From Ectocarpus siliculosus (taxonomy: Eukaryota; Sar; Phaeophyceae; Ectocarpales; Ectocarpaceae): a DNA stretch of 31,619 bases. Numbering within the stretch: position 1 is the first letter of the stretch; each line of letters begins with the position of its first letter. Location of the stretch: NCBI GenBank assembly GCA_000310025.1, contig FN649744.1, positions 2,769,715-2,801,333 of the forward strand. Reading direction: 5' to 3'. This document shows positions 10,529 to 22,736 of this stretch, in pieces. The position numbers and the translations under genes were made by a program. Under the pieces are notes generated by a model. It did not search any database, had not been told where the DNA came from, and worked only from the letters and a program-made list of their open reading frames with translations.

Positions 10529-12423
10529 TTTGTGCGGAGTGTTCTTGCTTTGTCTGTTGTCTCTCTCGCCTACTCGCTACCTCCGCTTTTCGAAAAGGGG
10601 GATCCCCAGCTGGGATTCTTGGAGTTTTACTGTGAAAGAAGTTGCATTCGTGAAACCGCTCCGGGTTTAGATGCTTTTGATCCGACCCGCAGAGTGAACC
10701 TGTCGACCATTGCAGGCAGGAAGGAGCCTGATACCTTCGATCTTCTGTCTTTGCGCCCAGAGGCGGGCATTCAGTTGGAGTGTGTGCTGCTGTTGAATGG
10801 CGCGGGTGGTCAACATGGCTGTGCAGACGCCTAAAGTCAAGGTGAACCGACTGATGATGTATTTTGCTGGAGCACGTTTGTTTTCGGACGTGGCATCCGC
10901 TGGGACAAACACACACGCATGCTGCAACTCTCTTTGGCTCGGTCAAACCAGCAATACCATTGGGTACTTTAAACTACAGAGGTGTGCGGAATGAATGGAT
11001 TTTTCAATTGATGGTGTCGATCCTATTTCATCTTGGTTGCCAGTAAGGACAAGATGCCTCTTCCGCTAACATGTTTGATGTGGATCTGCACGTAACGACA
11101 ACAAAAAAAGCACCGCAGGCGACCCAGCCCTTTGACGCAACATCAACAATTTTAATACGTGTAGCGCGGCGCTTTTGCCTTACCCAGAACAAGTTGCCCC
11201 CACTGTTGAACGTTTTGAAGCTGATCTTTAGATACATGACTAGACCCCCGGTACATCGTTCGTGTCTGTGCACCACGGAGATCGTGTGTGTGCACCACCG
11301 AGATTGGTGCTAAAGTGTCCGCCGTCACCCTCGAGGTCATCTCCCAGTTTGGTCAAAGGGCGACAGACGTAGATACATCCCCACGGAATCCACTGCGTAG
11401 TTATATTTGTACAACACAGGTGTATCACTTCGACATGCTTGGGTCTCCCCCGGAAATTTTGTTGCCAGCAGGAACAGCAGGGTGCCGAACATGTCATGCC
11501 GATGCAGGAGATGTTGCGGCAAGCAAACAATCATTTCGTCAGGTAGGTGCGCATCGTTCGGTGCGTTGCGCGCTTCAGCACGCCCGATAGACTTTGCTGA
11601 CACGAGTAGTATATCACAAGATATCGTATGCATACGTACTGCTTCGAAATACAGCTCGGGCGTAGTGGATGGAGCCCGTGACTTGCAATGGTTAAGTTCT
11701 TGTTTAACCATTTCGGCAACTTGTACTTGATGTCTGTGAGGCCCATCGCATCCATACCTTCATGGTGCAGCCGATGCATCCGAGCCACGAAAAACAACTC
11801 GGAGTGTGCTCCACGAAGTTTGTCTCTACTGTAGACATTTCTCAAACTGCACCCCGAAAGCGAGGCGTGTACCGGTGCGAGCGTTGCAATCTCGCCCGCT
11901 TGGACGTGCCCACCTAACGGGCTTGCATGGTAGAGGGTGTTGTTGTTGACCAAGTACTCTCCTCCTCCGCGTTTTTCAAATCATGGTCGAGTTCCTGAGC
12001 CAGAACCAAGAACCATCTCAAAGATAAAAGTGGGGCAGCGATCAGAGAGGCCGAGCGCTACCGCGAGGTCGCAAACAGGTGTTCCTTCACGGGGCAGGAC
12101 AGCGGGTTCGCGTACCACCAATCGTTCGCAGTGGGAGAGACCCTGTTTCAGGTGTGTGCGGCACGTTTGTGTCATAAAAAAGCCCATCACAAAACTCCTC
12201 AAGGCCTGCCTGCGAATTGGTTTCCTTACAATCCGGAAAGGGAGGATACCGAGGGAAAACAGTACGAAAAACTACCGTTATAGTCCCCCGCTCTGTCCAA
12301 CTGTTATCCTGCTAATTTGTCTCCCTATCTGTTTCGTTGGTTGCTTTGCTTCCGTCTTGAGTATATTTCACTGGTGTCTAGATGACGTGGCACTCCGCGG
12401 CAAGGCAGTAAGCTATCCCTAAG
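10529..12423. other. Spacer between head-to-head genes, 5' exons of the plus-strand gene not found
   Basis: The GTPase gene starts on the minus strand at 10528 or 10513, and the large plus-strand gene is first recognised at 12424 with a one-base overhang, so at least one upstream exon of that gene should lie here or be too short to see. A shared promoter region is likely but no element can be pointed to. A small tandem duplication (tgtgcaccac twice) lies near 11267-11300. Minus-strand open frames at 11531-11953 and 11981-12202 are described separately. Confidence 0.4.
11531..12202 (-). pseudogene. Possible decayed coding sequence of unknown identity
   Basis: Two minus-strand frames look more protein-like than background. 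12202-11981 contains REPAVLPREGTPVCDLAVAL followed by CPTFIFEMVL and a stop. 11953-11531 contains FFVARMHRLHHEGMDAMGL and DIKYKLPKWLNKNL. They are in different frames with no obvious splice junction between them, which suggests a decayed retroelement or pseudogene. I do not recognise the family. Chance open frames remain possible at this length. Confidence 0.28.
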
Positions 12424-15400
12424 GTTTGCGCCGCGTCCCGTGCCCTCCCCCAACTACCCGTGGAAGTTCTTGGCGATACCAAAACCGAGGAGTGGATCCC
12501 GTCGGAAGAGCGGCGCTCTCTCTTCTTCTGCTGCACCTTCCGGAACACCCACCGTCACCCGCCGTCACAGGCCACGCCTGAAGCTCCTCATACCGGACAC
12601 TCTGGTTTTCAACGTCGAGGACAACCCGCAGTGGTACTACACCGACAAGGTTTGTGTGAGCGTGGTGGGTCCACGATGATATGGAATGAAGGGGAGACCT
12701 GAGCGGCAAGGACATGGGGATCTCGTATAGCGCAACGTACCGCGCATGCAGTGTTGTTGGAATATTCCGCGTTTGATTTGCACTTGCTGAAGTCAAGTCA
12801 AACTGAACCCCGATCGTCAGATGATTACCGCATGTCGTTGAGGCATACCAAAACATGGTGCACAAAAAAGACCAGCTATCACTTTTTCCATATCCCTGTC
12901 ATTTGAGGGCAAAACTCGGCCGTGGGAAGCAACACGCGCAACAAGCCGGTGTCATATAGATGTATAGGCAATGGGTCACGCAGTTTGTCATACGTGTGGG
13001 CATGTTTTACGTCGTAGAATGTGTTGCAAAACTATACCACTATTGCATTTTTATTTAACTTTGTCTGTATCGTAGGACGGGTTCGTCGCTTGCATGGCGC
13101 GGTACGAGCCGGGCCAAGCAGTGGAGCAGTTTGGAGACGTGCGCTTCGACGATGACCTCTGCGCCGTAAGGAAACAGAGCTACCTGCTGCAGTTCAGCGG
13201 GGTGCGCGATGGGGAGGACCCGGCAGCAGTCTACTCCAGCGGCAACAGCCTCGCCCTCATCAACACGAAAGTGAGAGAGAGTAAGGAGTGCGAGCATGAA
13301 AGTAACAAACGTGTTTCGCTTGTTGGATCGGTCTTGGTCCGGGGGCACAGAACGATCCTGGCCATCACAAATGACAGGAAATGGAAGGAGGGGCGCCTGG
13401 GCGTACAACACAAATAGTGCCTTCAGGGTTCGGGGTATTCGCTTGCACTCGTTGATTTCGAGGGACACGAGGATATTCTGAAAGAAAGGGTAACCGAAAG
13501 GCGTGGGGAGCAGAGATTTTTTTCTCGGGAAGAGACCTGAAGGCCGCCAGGTGCTTGAAAACGAGCCCAACTTAATGCTTGGTGCGTGGGCTTCGTGTTC
13601 GGGGGAGTCGAGATTCACCTGTCGCTTGTCGACGGACAATTCAAGCAAGAGCTCGGCGCAAGAGTTGAGATGCAATCGTTTGAGCATACGATGTTCTTTA
13701 GTCTGTCGCTGGTCTTTCTTGGGCGTCATCATGCACGTGCCGTCTCTCAACTTGTGTTTTGTTCCGGCAGGACTTGCGAGTGATTACCGGGGCCTCGGTG
13801 GGCATGGACGGCGGGGGAGCGGCGGGGACGGCGTCGGAAGGGACCGGGACGTTCGTGGTCCAGAAGTTCGTCAAAAGCAAGGGGCCGCACGCTTTCATCA
13901 TTCGACAGGTGCCACACCCAAGAAAGGATTATTCGCTGCGCCAATCATTCGATACTGATTACACGTACAAATGGTTTTGTCCCTCGACTCTCGGGTCTAG
14001 GAAGGGAGGGATGGCAATGTTGCGTTGTTGGGCTACAATCAAAGTGAGAAAACTAAAAACGTAACCGCATACTTGAGTCTCCACCAAAGGTAGGTCGTGA
14101 AGCGAGGCGGGTCTACAAAATCGTTGACAAACATAAGCGGCGCCAAGAAGGGGGGGGGCGCACGTTAAAAAAATCCCCCCCCTCCCGCTCTGCCCTTCTC
14201 GACTTCGAGGGGTCTCTAAACTTAGCAGGAACTACTGAGTTGCTCAGTCTAATAAAGGGACAAGTGACCAATCGTCAAAACCACTGAGGCAAGCAACACA
14301 ATGGGCTCCCGTCGCCGCGCCTCCCTCGATTGCGTGTCTCCTCCGCAGACAGTGGAGCAAGGCATGCCGCCGACGGCGTGGTGCATCAGCAACCGGCAGC
14401 CGTACGGCGGAGAAATCGACCACCCAGACTCGCTCCTGCTGGCAGGGCCGCAGATCCTCGGCCGCTTCACCACGACCCCGCAGGCCAGCAGCCAGAGCAG
14501 GCGGGGGGGCGGTGGCGCGGGGGGCGATGCCGCCTCCGCCGCCGCCGCCGGACCCTGCAACATCGCGCGGCTGGGGCCGGGGGCGTGCGTGGAGACGGCG
14601 GAGGCAACGGGGAGAATCAAGCGGCACCTTGAGACGGTCCTCGACCGGAGGCTTGAAATGCTCGTGGCCGACTTCACCAGGGACGATCGGGGGCGGCTGT
14701 GGTGCTTGCAGGTCGGCTTGGTTATGGGGTGTCGCTGAGGTTGCTGCATACATATTGTTTTTCGGGACGCAGTATTGTGCGTACGCGTAGTGTTGTCGTT
14801 ACCTTGCGTACTTAAGGTGCAGGGCAAACTTTGAAAAGCTCAAGGGTTGTGAAGGCATGTGAAATATTTCATTTACGAGCAGGTGGTAAGGTACGGGGTT
14901 AGCGGAGAATTATTGGGAAAATCGTCCTGGATCGAAAGCGGGAGGGAGCATGTCATAGAGTACCGAGGACGGCTGTACCGTGTATGCTGTGCCTACGTGT
15001 ACACATTTGTGCGCATACGTATCTCCATGTGCACTTTGGATGCGGGTTAATGTGCGTATATGAAGCATTCTTGCTTGCGAGGAGAAGCACCCGGAGGCCG
15101 AAACAATTCCCGCTGAGCGAAGGTTGAAGACACAAGCTACGACAACAGCGGCGGCAGTCAAACCAATTGCTCCTCCCAACTCCGTTCCCTTTTCCTTTCC
15201 CACATGTGCTTCCTCTCACTAAGGTTAAGGCTTTCCGTTTCATGGGCTGCGCACCTCGACGGCCTTTCCGACTCACGGCAAAAGCCAAAGAAAACGCCAA
15301 CTCCCGGTTACGGGGGGAACTCCCTTGCGCCAAGCGAAGGAGCTCCTCTTGCTCCTCCTCCCCGTCCTCCTCCGACACTGACGATCAAGCAACAACAAGC

Positions 15401-18400
15401 GGTCCACCTTCTCTCAGAGCAAAGAAAAAGGGGATCGCGAGCGACCGGCGTCGAAGAGGGAGCAAGAGCGGCGGTGGAGGTGGCGACCGCGACGACGGGT
15501 GGCGGAACAAAGGAGGCGGTTTCGAAACGGCAGAGATCAGCTGGAGGTCACGCTCGGGTTTAGGGCTTAAGGTTGGGGCAGGGGGAGAAGGATTCGGCCT
15601 GGAGGACGACTGGGGGGCGGCGGAAGAGGCCGCCGTGGCTGCTGCTTCCAGTTCGGGGGGGGGTCGCGGCGGAGGTGGCAGCGGAGGCGGAAGCGGTGGC
15701 GGAAAGTCGGAGAGAAGAAAGCTCGCATGCGGCATGTGCGGAAGCATGCGTTACCCCGAGGACGTGTCGTTTCGGATGACCGCGAAGATGGTCAGGGAAA
15801 CCTTGTTTCACGTGAGTAGTGGCGAGGGGCTGATGAGCTGAGTTAGGACTAGGTGGGTAATCGGAACTGTTTCTCCTGATGTTGGAGACGACATGCTCCC
15901 TGCCTTGCTACTCGGCGGCATCCCGTTGCCTTCTTTTGTTGCCCTGCTCATGGCAGAGCAGGCACAACGACGACAGAGAAACCTGTACAAGAATTTGCGT
16001 TGGGTACCCGGCCTCAAGGAGGCCATATCAGCCCCGTCCTTTTAGACACGGGGCGGGGGGTTGCCGTGAGGTGATGGGGGTGAGTTGAGGAACGTATATG
16101 CCCGCGGAGCAATTTGGTCGGTGCTCGGGCAAAGTCGGCCTGTTCTTCACCACCTAGAGGTGTTGCTTCTGTAAGTATTTTCAGCCCCCTATCACCCGTC
16201 CCCCCCCCCCCCGGTTGACCGATCCCTCATTCTGCCTTTGGCGCGACAATCCAGATTTGGAGCCGACTCTCTCCCCAACAAGTCCCGAGGTCTTTGCGGA
16301 TCGACGGCGGGGGAGAGACCCACGCTGGGGTGGCCACCGCAGCCGCCGCCGCCTACATCGCGCGGGAAGCTGCCACCGCTGGCGCAGCCCGCCCCACGAG
16401 TGCTTCCTCCAAACCAAGCACAACGGTCACGACCAACGGGCCGCTCGCTCCTCGTTCGTCGGCTGCTGCTACCAGTAGCTGCCACTTCGCCCCCAGCGCG
16501 AGCGTGGCCTACGGCAACGTGCGCTCGTGCGAGGCTTGCTTCACCCTGCACCAGGCGGAGGCCTCCCTCATCAGGGCGGAGCGCAGGCTCGCGGCAGCTG
16601 TCGGGAGAGGGGGTTGCACCCGAGGGAGAAGTAAGGGGGGTCATGGTGGCACGGGCTTCGACCCCGGTCCGACTGCGAGAACAAGGACTTCTGGTGCCGT
16701 GGGCCGAGATGTGAAGGGGGCGAGTGATCCACAGGGGGGGCTGGGGAGCCATGCGAGGGGTGCTGCTGCTGCTGCTGCTGCCGGAGAGCAACGGCTGGGT
16801 CATACGGGGAGGAGCCTGGGAAGCAGCAAGAGTGCTGGTTACCTGGAGGGAGGGAGAGAAAGTCGAGCAGGAGCTCGCGACGGCGGGGGTGAGGTGAGCG
16901 AGAGGTGAAGGTCCTGCTGTGCCTCCCCACGGATTTGACGACCGTGTTGTCTCCGCCCTGAACTGTTTTGCATCAGGACACGCGGCGAAGCAGCAGCCCA
17001 GGAAGCACATCCTCAAACACCCGATTGCTACGTATCATACTTAATAGGCATGTCTCTTGGTCGATTTTCGGCACGAACGTGTTTCGCCCTTACAGGAGGA
17101 CGCGCGCCACCATACACATCACCACGGCTTCGATCGGGAGCCTCTTCTTCCGGGTGGCCGTCTGAGCCTCTGCCGCATCCTCTTGGCGGTCACCGAAATC
17201 CTGGACGTGCCGAGGAATTTCCTGAGAGAGGCCGCCGAGCGCTCCCGCCCCCTTCAGCTCCAGTACGAGCTTCTCGGGCACCGAGAGGTGATTCACCTGG
17301 AGAATCCCCTAGCAGTCGCCCCGTTCGGACCGTCGAGAAGCGGCAACAACGCTGTCCGATTTTCGGGGGGGAATGATGGCGATGTTGTTGGCGGAGCAAC
17401 GGCAGGGGCCCGGGCAAGAGAAGGAGGGCGAGAGGAAGGAGCGGGGCTTCTGGTGCCGGTGTCGGTAAATCATTTCAGGTGAAATATTACGGTAGGCCTC
17501 GCTACTACTGCCGCTGTGGTTGTTTAATACGCTCGCATCAGTGATGCGAATGTCGGGAAGGAACACACTCAATGTTTTTCAACCCTGAGCGGCAAGAGCA
17601 GGTCGAATGGTAAGAAGCGTGTTCCGGGAGCTCGAATAAAGGGTAGATGTCATCCTAGCGAAGACAAAGCGTCCACAGCAAAGCCCCCTCCCCCCCCCTC
17701 CGTTCTTCGATTATTGCCGGAACAAGGGTTTTCACCTTCCTGGCTGGCGACACGCCGCTCAAAGGCGAACTCCCAAAGGGCTGCGGGCTAGACACCTTCC
17801 TCACCAGCCAAAGAGGCATCGTTTTGTCCCTCGCCCTCGCTCCTCCTACCAACCACAACCACCGCAAGGGAAAAAAACAAAGACCAACAGGGCGAGGGAG
17901 CAACAGCGATGCTGCCGCCACTATCTGTCGGCGGTCTAAACCTCAAACCGGGGTGGGTACCAACAACGGCGGTGGCGGCGGCGTCTGCGGGGTTGGAAGA
18001 GGAGGATTTTCCGAGGAGGGGTCGTGGTCGTCGTCGGGTCGCGGGGGTGAAGCGAGGCTGGGGCTGGATCAGTTCAGGAACGACCACGTCCAGAAAGTAG
18101 AGCTCCAGGCGCCCTTGCTGCTGTACGGCAGCGGCAAAAGAGGCTGCGATCGGGACTTCAACCGGTCTCAGCTGCTCCTGGTCAAGGTCAGACATCGCGT
18201 TACGGCTTGTCCCCCACACACGGACATGCATAACCAACAAGCGCATCGGTTCAGGTCCACTGTCGCAAGCTAGCTGGATGTCCCTTCAAGAGTCTGTCGG
18301 CCGGTGGTGGCCAGCGGCAACTCGGAGAGAGGGTACCACCATCACTACGCCCGCAACCCCGCTAGCATTTCATCCCCCCCGAATCTCGGGCAGACTTATC

Positions 18401-21400
18401 CCTATTGTACAACGACGGCGCCGAGGCAGAGGTAGAAAAGTACACTCGAGTGCTGCAGCTTGGGAAAAAGGATGGCGCAAAATACCATCAAGCCTCATCC
18501 CCCTCTCCCCTCTTCCCCTCCTTTCCTCTGCGTGAAACACGGATCTCCCATCATCGTGAACCCAACCACTCGTTCCGTGGAAGGCGGTTTTGGGCTTGGA
18601 GCGCGTCCGGTCGGAAGTGAACATCTCCGCGTTGCCAAAACCCCCGTTGTTCCACCGCGGGGTGTACGTTATTGGTGGCGGCGTCGAGGACGAGAGAGAT
18701 GGCAACGAGAGCGGCGACAGCGGCGGCGGCGGCGGGGGGAAGGGCGGCGACGGGTTTCACGTTTGCCACCCTTTGCCGGACGCGTGGCTGGAAATCGGCA
18801 GGTATGGCGTTTGGAGGGGAGTACCGAAGCGATGAAAGCCCACTATCCCGGAAGCGAGCGCCCAGAGGCTTTCCTGGGCATTGCTGTGGAGTTTCTAGCG
18901 TCGCTTCGTGTGCGCTGGAAGGGGTGCGTTTAGTGCGAAAATAGACAAGCCAGTGTAGACACCAGCCTGAAAGATGACCATACGTTCGTTGTAGAGTACG
19001 CACAAGTACTTTCCAACAGATGGGAAACTGCGGCCTGATGGCAGCCGGCTCATCTTGACGCGACAGGGGAAATCGGCGGCGTCGACTGCGCTCGTCTCGT
19101 GTGTTGTGTGAGGAGGTGCTACAGTTTGTTCGCACTCACTTGCACTTCTTCCCATCGCTCTCCACGCACCCGTCACGGGCCGGCGTGTTGCCTCGGCCAG
19201 TTTCGGTCAAGAGAGTAGTATCTTGGGTAACCACCGCACGCGCCATTCGTTTCTCCGGCATCAGGTGCTCGGAGCCGGGCCGGTTCGTGGGAGAGGCACC
19301 CCGTAACGATGGTGGTGGTGGCACCAGCAACAGAAACAGCAACAGCAATAGCAAAGGCAGGCGGCGGCCATGGGCCGCGGGTCGATCTTCGTCTCCTACC
19401 CACCGTGACGTCGTGGCAAGGTATGCAATAACATATTTCAAACAACCACGCTATTTCAGGTGTAGCTAGGGCTCCACCCCGGTGGCGGTTCTGCAAAGGA
19501 CAGTACTATAAACCATCTATCTATTTCCGCGAATTGTGTTGAGTTAAAAGGGATTGATCCCTCAGACCACTCAATCTGCGCTAGCTTCTTGATCTAAATG
19601 ACTTGCGCCTTCAACATAACAGGATACTCCAACTTAGCCAATAAAAGCAAGGTTCTCCCGTTCTGTGAACAACTCGCCAAGAAAACAAAAGCAGTGATAG
19701 ACTCCCCTCACTCCTATGCGCACCCTGGTTCTGACAACCCCTAACTTCCTTCGTTGATAGCGAAGACATAGGGGTCTGTGGCAGAACTCCTCTGTCATAA
19801 CTTGATGCATAATAAACACACGGATGAAAAAGAACTGCATCCCCCCCCCCCCCCCTCTTTTTGGGCCTACTGAAATACCCACCTTAGGCAAGATCGTCCC
19901 GTATCCGAGGAGAAAATGGAAGCCGATCCAAGCTCTGTGTGGGGCCTGTGTGTGTGCGTCGCCGGCGTGCACCGCCCTGAGGGTCTAGCCGTAGTCCGAG
20001 AAGGGCAGCAACAGCGGCAGCTGCAGCGACAGCAGCAGCAGCAGATTGAGGACCAGCGGCTGCAGCAGCAGCAGGCTGATGACCAGCGACTGCAGCAGCA
20101 GCAGGGCCAACAACAGCCCCGACCGCAACGACAAGTTGCGGCGAGAAGTCCACGCCACCGCCGTAGCACCACCGCCACCGACAACGGCAACGCCACCGGT
20201 GGTATCAGGAGACCGACCTGGCTGCAAGCACCACCGCTCAAAACCGCCGCCCAAACCGCAGCAACGATATCGGCACCGACTCCGACAGACCGGCGCGGAT
20301 GGCAAGTCGAGTGCTCGGTGTTTGGACATCAGTTTCGAGCGGACAGGCCGATGGGCGCACCTGTGCCCAAGCCGATAGTAGCCAAAGCTGAAAACGCGAC
20401 GGAGGACGGGCTTCCCCTCGGGGGTGTTGAGGCGCATGCCTACCTGCAGTGTGGGGTTGAGCGATTACGGGGGCTGTTTGGTGGGGATGGAGACGGGGGT
20501 GGTGGTGGTGGTGGTGGTGGTGGTGGTGGTGGCGTTCTCACGGTGGAGCTGTTGCATCGAGGCGACACGGGGGACGACGATGTTGTGTGGGAACGCGGCG
20601 ACGACCAGGACCTTGTTCGATGTTACTGCGAGGTAACGCGAATGCACGCATGTATTTACGCATCGTCAGATCCTTGAGACAACAATCAACTCACCCGTCC
20701 TCCAGCGCCTACAGCAACTTCCCTGCAGCTTCTTCGATATGTATGACATCTTCCGAATCGCCCGGGACATGTAACGCCTTAACATGGAATGAAACCGATT
20801 AGAATCGCCTGGGAACATGTGGCGTATGTCCCTACCATCCCCCCCATCTACCCCCGCTTGAGTGGAGAAGTCGGGGTCGGTTAACGACAAAGCAATCATC
20901 CAGCGAGCGACCCTCTCCCCCCCCCCCCNNNNNNNNNNNNNNNNNNNNNNNNNNNNNNNNNNNNNNNNNNNNNNNNNNNNNNNNNNNNNNNNNNNNNNNN
21001 NNNNNNNNNNNNNNNNNNNNNNNNNNNNCCGAAAAAGAATTTCCCCAGGGGGGGCCCTCCCCCCCCCCCCCCCCCCCCCGCCACCCATCCGGAGAATCCG
21101 CAGGTCCCGCTCGAGACGCTGGTCGACAGCCGTATCGTCGAGGGTACGTTCCCGTTGCTCGACCGCAGCATCACCGTTCCTGCAGGCGATAGGGACGGCC
21201 ACAATAGCGACGGTGGCGGTCATGACGTTTGCGGAAGTCGAGAACGCCGCCAACGGCGGGACGAGAGGAGCCGGATGAGGAGAAGAACGTCGTCGTGCCT
21301 GGGAGGCCTCTTCGATCCGTCGCTCGAGCTAGCCGTGCATCTGTACCGAATGGGACCTTTAAACAGCTACAACAGCAGCCCCGGCGGCAACAAAAGAACG

Positions 21401-21661
21401 CTGCTGGCTGGGGAAAACGACGCGGCCGTAGCTGGAGAAAGCACGACCACGTATGGGGGTCGAGAAGAAGGAGGTAGTGGTGGAGGTCGCGAGGAAAGGG
21501 GTAGCGATGAAGGCAGCGGCGGTGGCGTTGCAGATCCGCCAGCGGGGGCAGTTTTGTGGAAACCCCCGTCGCTTGTCCAAAGGGGGAAGGTCGGGCGTCG
21601 GTCTCCTGTCGTCACCTTGTTCGAACGACCGCGAATAGAAGTGAGGAGTGGGCGGCAGTAG
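12424..21661 (+). CDS. Large multi-exon protein of unknown function (5' partial)
   Basis: Exons with consistent phase: 12424-12649, 13076-13270, 13771-13908, 14349-14711, 15224-15811, 16255-16599, 17096-17287, about 17684-18186, 18584-18801, 19265-19420, 19888-20632, 20715-20770, 21104-21661 (or 21640 if a gtgagg donor is used). Not fully resolved: the joins 17287/17684 and 20770/21104; the latter crosses the N gap and is out of phase, so an exon is probably hidden there. The N-terminal part reads DTLVFNVEDNPQWYYTDK, DGFVACMARYEPGQAVEQFG, VQKFVKSKGPHAFIIRQ, then ADFTRDDRGRLWCLQVKAF. Cysteine pairs CGMC (exon 15224) and CEAC (exon 16255) could form a split zinc site. The second half carries Gly-rich linkers, polyQ and polyGly, and hydrophobic strand-rich segments such as LETLVDSRIVEGTFPLLDRS that could be C2-like. 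About 1,400 residues are visible. I cannot name the family. Confidence 0.68.
20010..20106. repeat. Coding CAG repeats (polyglutamine)
   Basis: Interrupted CAG units inside exon 19888-20632, read in the Gln frame as runs of four to five glutamines spaced by short RL/DQ/AD segments. The three blocks share a 'gcagcagcag...gaccagcgactg' layout, so they look like an internal duplication of about 40 bp as well as simple slippage. Confidence 0.85.
20494..20533. repeat. Coding (GGT)n repeat (polyglycine)
   Basis: About thirteen GGT codons in frame in exon 19888-20632, giving a polyglycine linker between two more complex segments. Such repeats are prone to length variation. Confidence 0.92.
20929..21028. 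other. Assembly gap of exactly 100 N
   Basis: Exactly 100 N, flanked by C homopolymers (13 C before; a poor-quality stretch ending in 19 C after, 21061-21079). This is a scaffolding placeholder of nominal size. It falls between two exons of the large plus-strand gene. Confidence 0.98.
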
Positions 21662-22387
21662 CGAGAGCATGGCAGTAGTGATACACGAGAGCTCTGGCAC
21701 TGCATGTATGTGCCCACAGCTGTCCCTAGAAAAGACTAGACCTGTGCAGATATCTGGATGGGTCAACAAGTCGAGGGCAAGCTAGGAATTATTACGCTGT
21801 GTCGTTTAGAACGTTGATCTTGGATCGTTCGATCGATCAACAGTATCAGAAGCCTCGCATCAACTCCCTGTACATAAAGAAGAGGACCACCGCATATCTA
21901 CGACGGGTGGATGCGGCTGGCAATGATAGGTCTGATGGACCTGTGCGAACCTGCGAAGTTTCGACGCCGGGTGTCGCCACCACCGCCCAGGTGTTGGCCA
22001 ATCAAGCACAAAATACCTCATCTCTTCTCTCGTGTTTCCGGGAGTTGAGCCATACCTTATACTAGCTCCACGCTGTCGTGCATGGGCGCCAAAATGGGGA
22101 GGTTGTGGCGAAAAAACAGACAAAAACAAATGCCGTGTCCTCTTTCTTCAAGACAACCGGTCGGGCAAGGTCCTTGAGCAACGGGCAGGGAACATCCATT
22201 ATCAGCAGCAGGAACGACAACAGGCTGCAACGACATCAACACAAAAGGACAAGTTCATCGATATCGATGGTGATACACAGACAAGAACGACGGCAGCATT
22301 CGTCTACGCACTACAACCCCTGAAAAGAGCGAGCGGTCGAAAAATCGTCGACGTCGACAGCAGCAGCAGCAATGGTAACCGTGCGCG

Positions 22388-22463
22388 CCTACGATACAAA
22401 TACCAATACATATGCACTGACAAAGAAGCTTACGATACAAATACATACGCACTGACAAAGAAG
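22388..22463. repeat. Imperfect tandem duplication, unit about 40 bp
   Basis: The unit tacgatacaaatac...tgcactgacaaagaag is repeated directly, with a few bases deleted and one substitution in the second copy. It lies in the 3' spacer and is not coding. Confidence 0.8.
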
Positions 22464-22703
22464 AGAAGGGCAACACGACAGCACACCGACTACCACCAAA
22501 CAGGGCATCAACAGACAGCACACAATCCTCCCGGCGGAAAAATGCCTGAAGCAACGGGGTGCGTGGCAGGGCGCGAGATATGAAAAAAGAAACGAAAAGC
22601 GTTATTTTACCAAAAGAGAATCAGACATCCGCACAATTACAACCCCATCGCGGCAGCCCTACTACCCCCCGTCCCCCCTACCCCCCCAACCCCGCTTCGA
22701 AGG

Positions 22704-22736
22704 AAATTTGACCTCCCCTGTGTGGAGGTAAAATTT
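22704..22736. repeat. Short inverted repeat (13-bp arms)
   Basis: Arms 22704-22716 (aaatttgacctcc) and 22724-22736 pair with one mismatch around a 7-nt loop. It is an isolated hairpin in the convergent spacer, perhaps a very small inverted-repeat element. It lacks the U-tract of a bacterial terminator, and none would be expected here. Confidence 0.6.

Noticed and set aside
10205-10834. 209-codon plus-strand open frame
   Set aside because: It overlaps the predicted first exon of the minus-strand GTPase in antisense and has no recognisable motif. It is kept as a remote possibility only.
14244-14827. Long minus-strand frames (169 and 192 codons)
   Set aside because: They are antisense shadows of the GC-rich exon 14349-14711 of the plus-strand gene.
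20862-21278. Open frames running through the N gap
   Set aside because: They exist only because N codons are not counted as stops.
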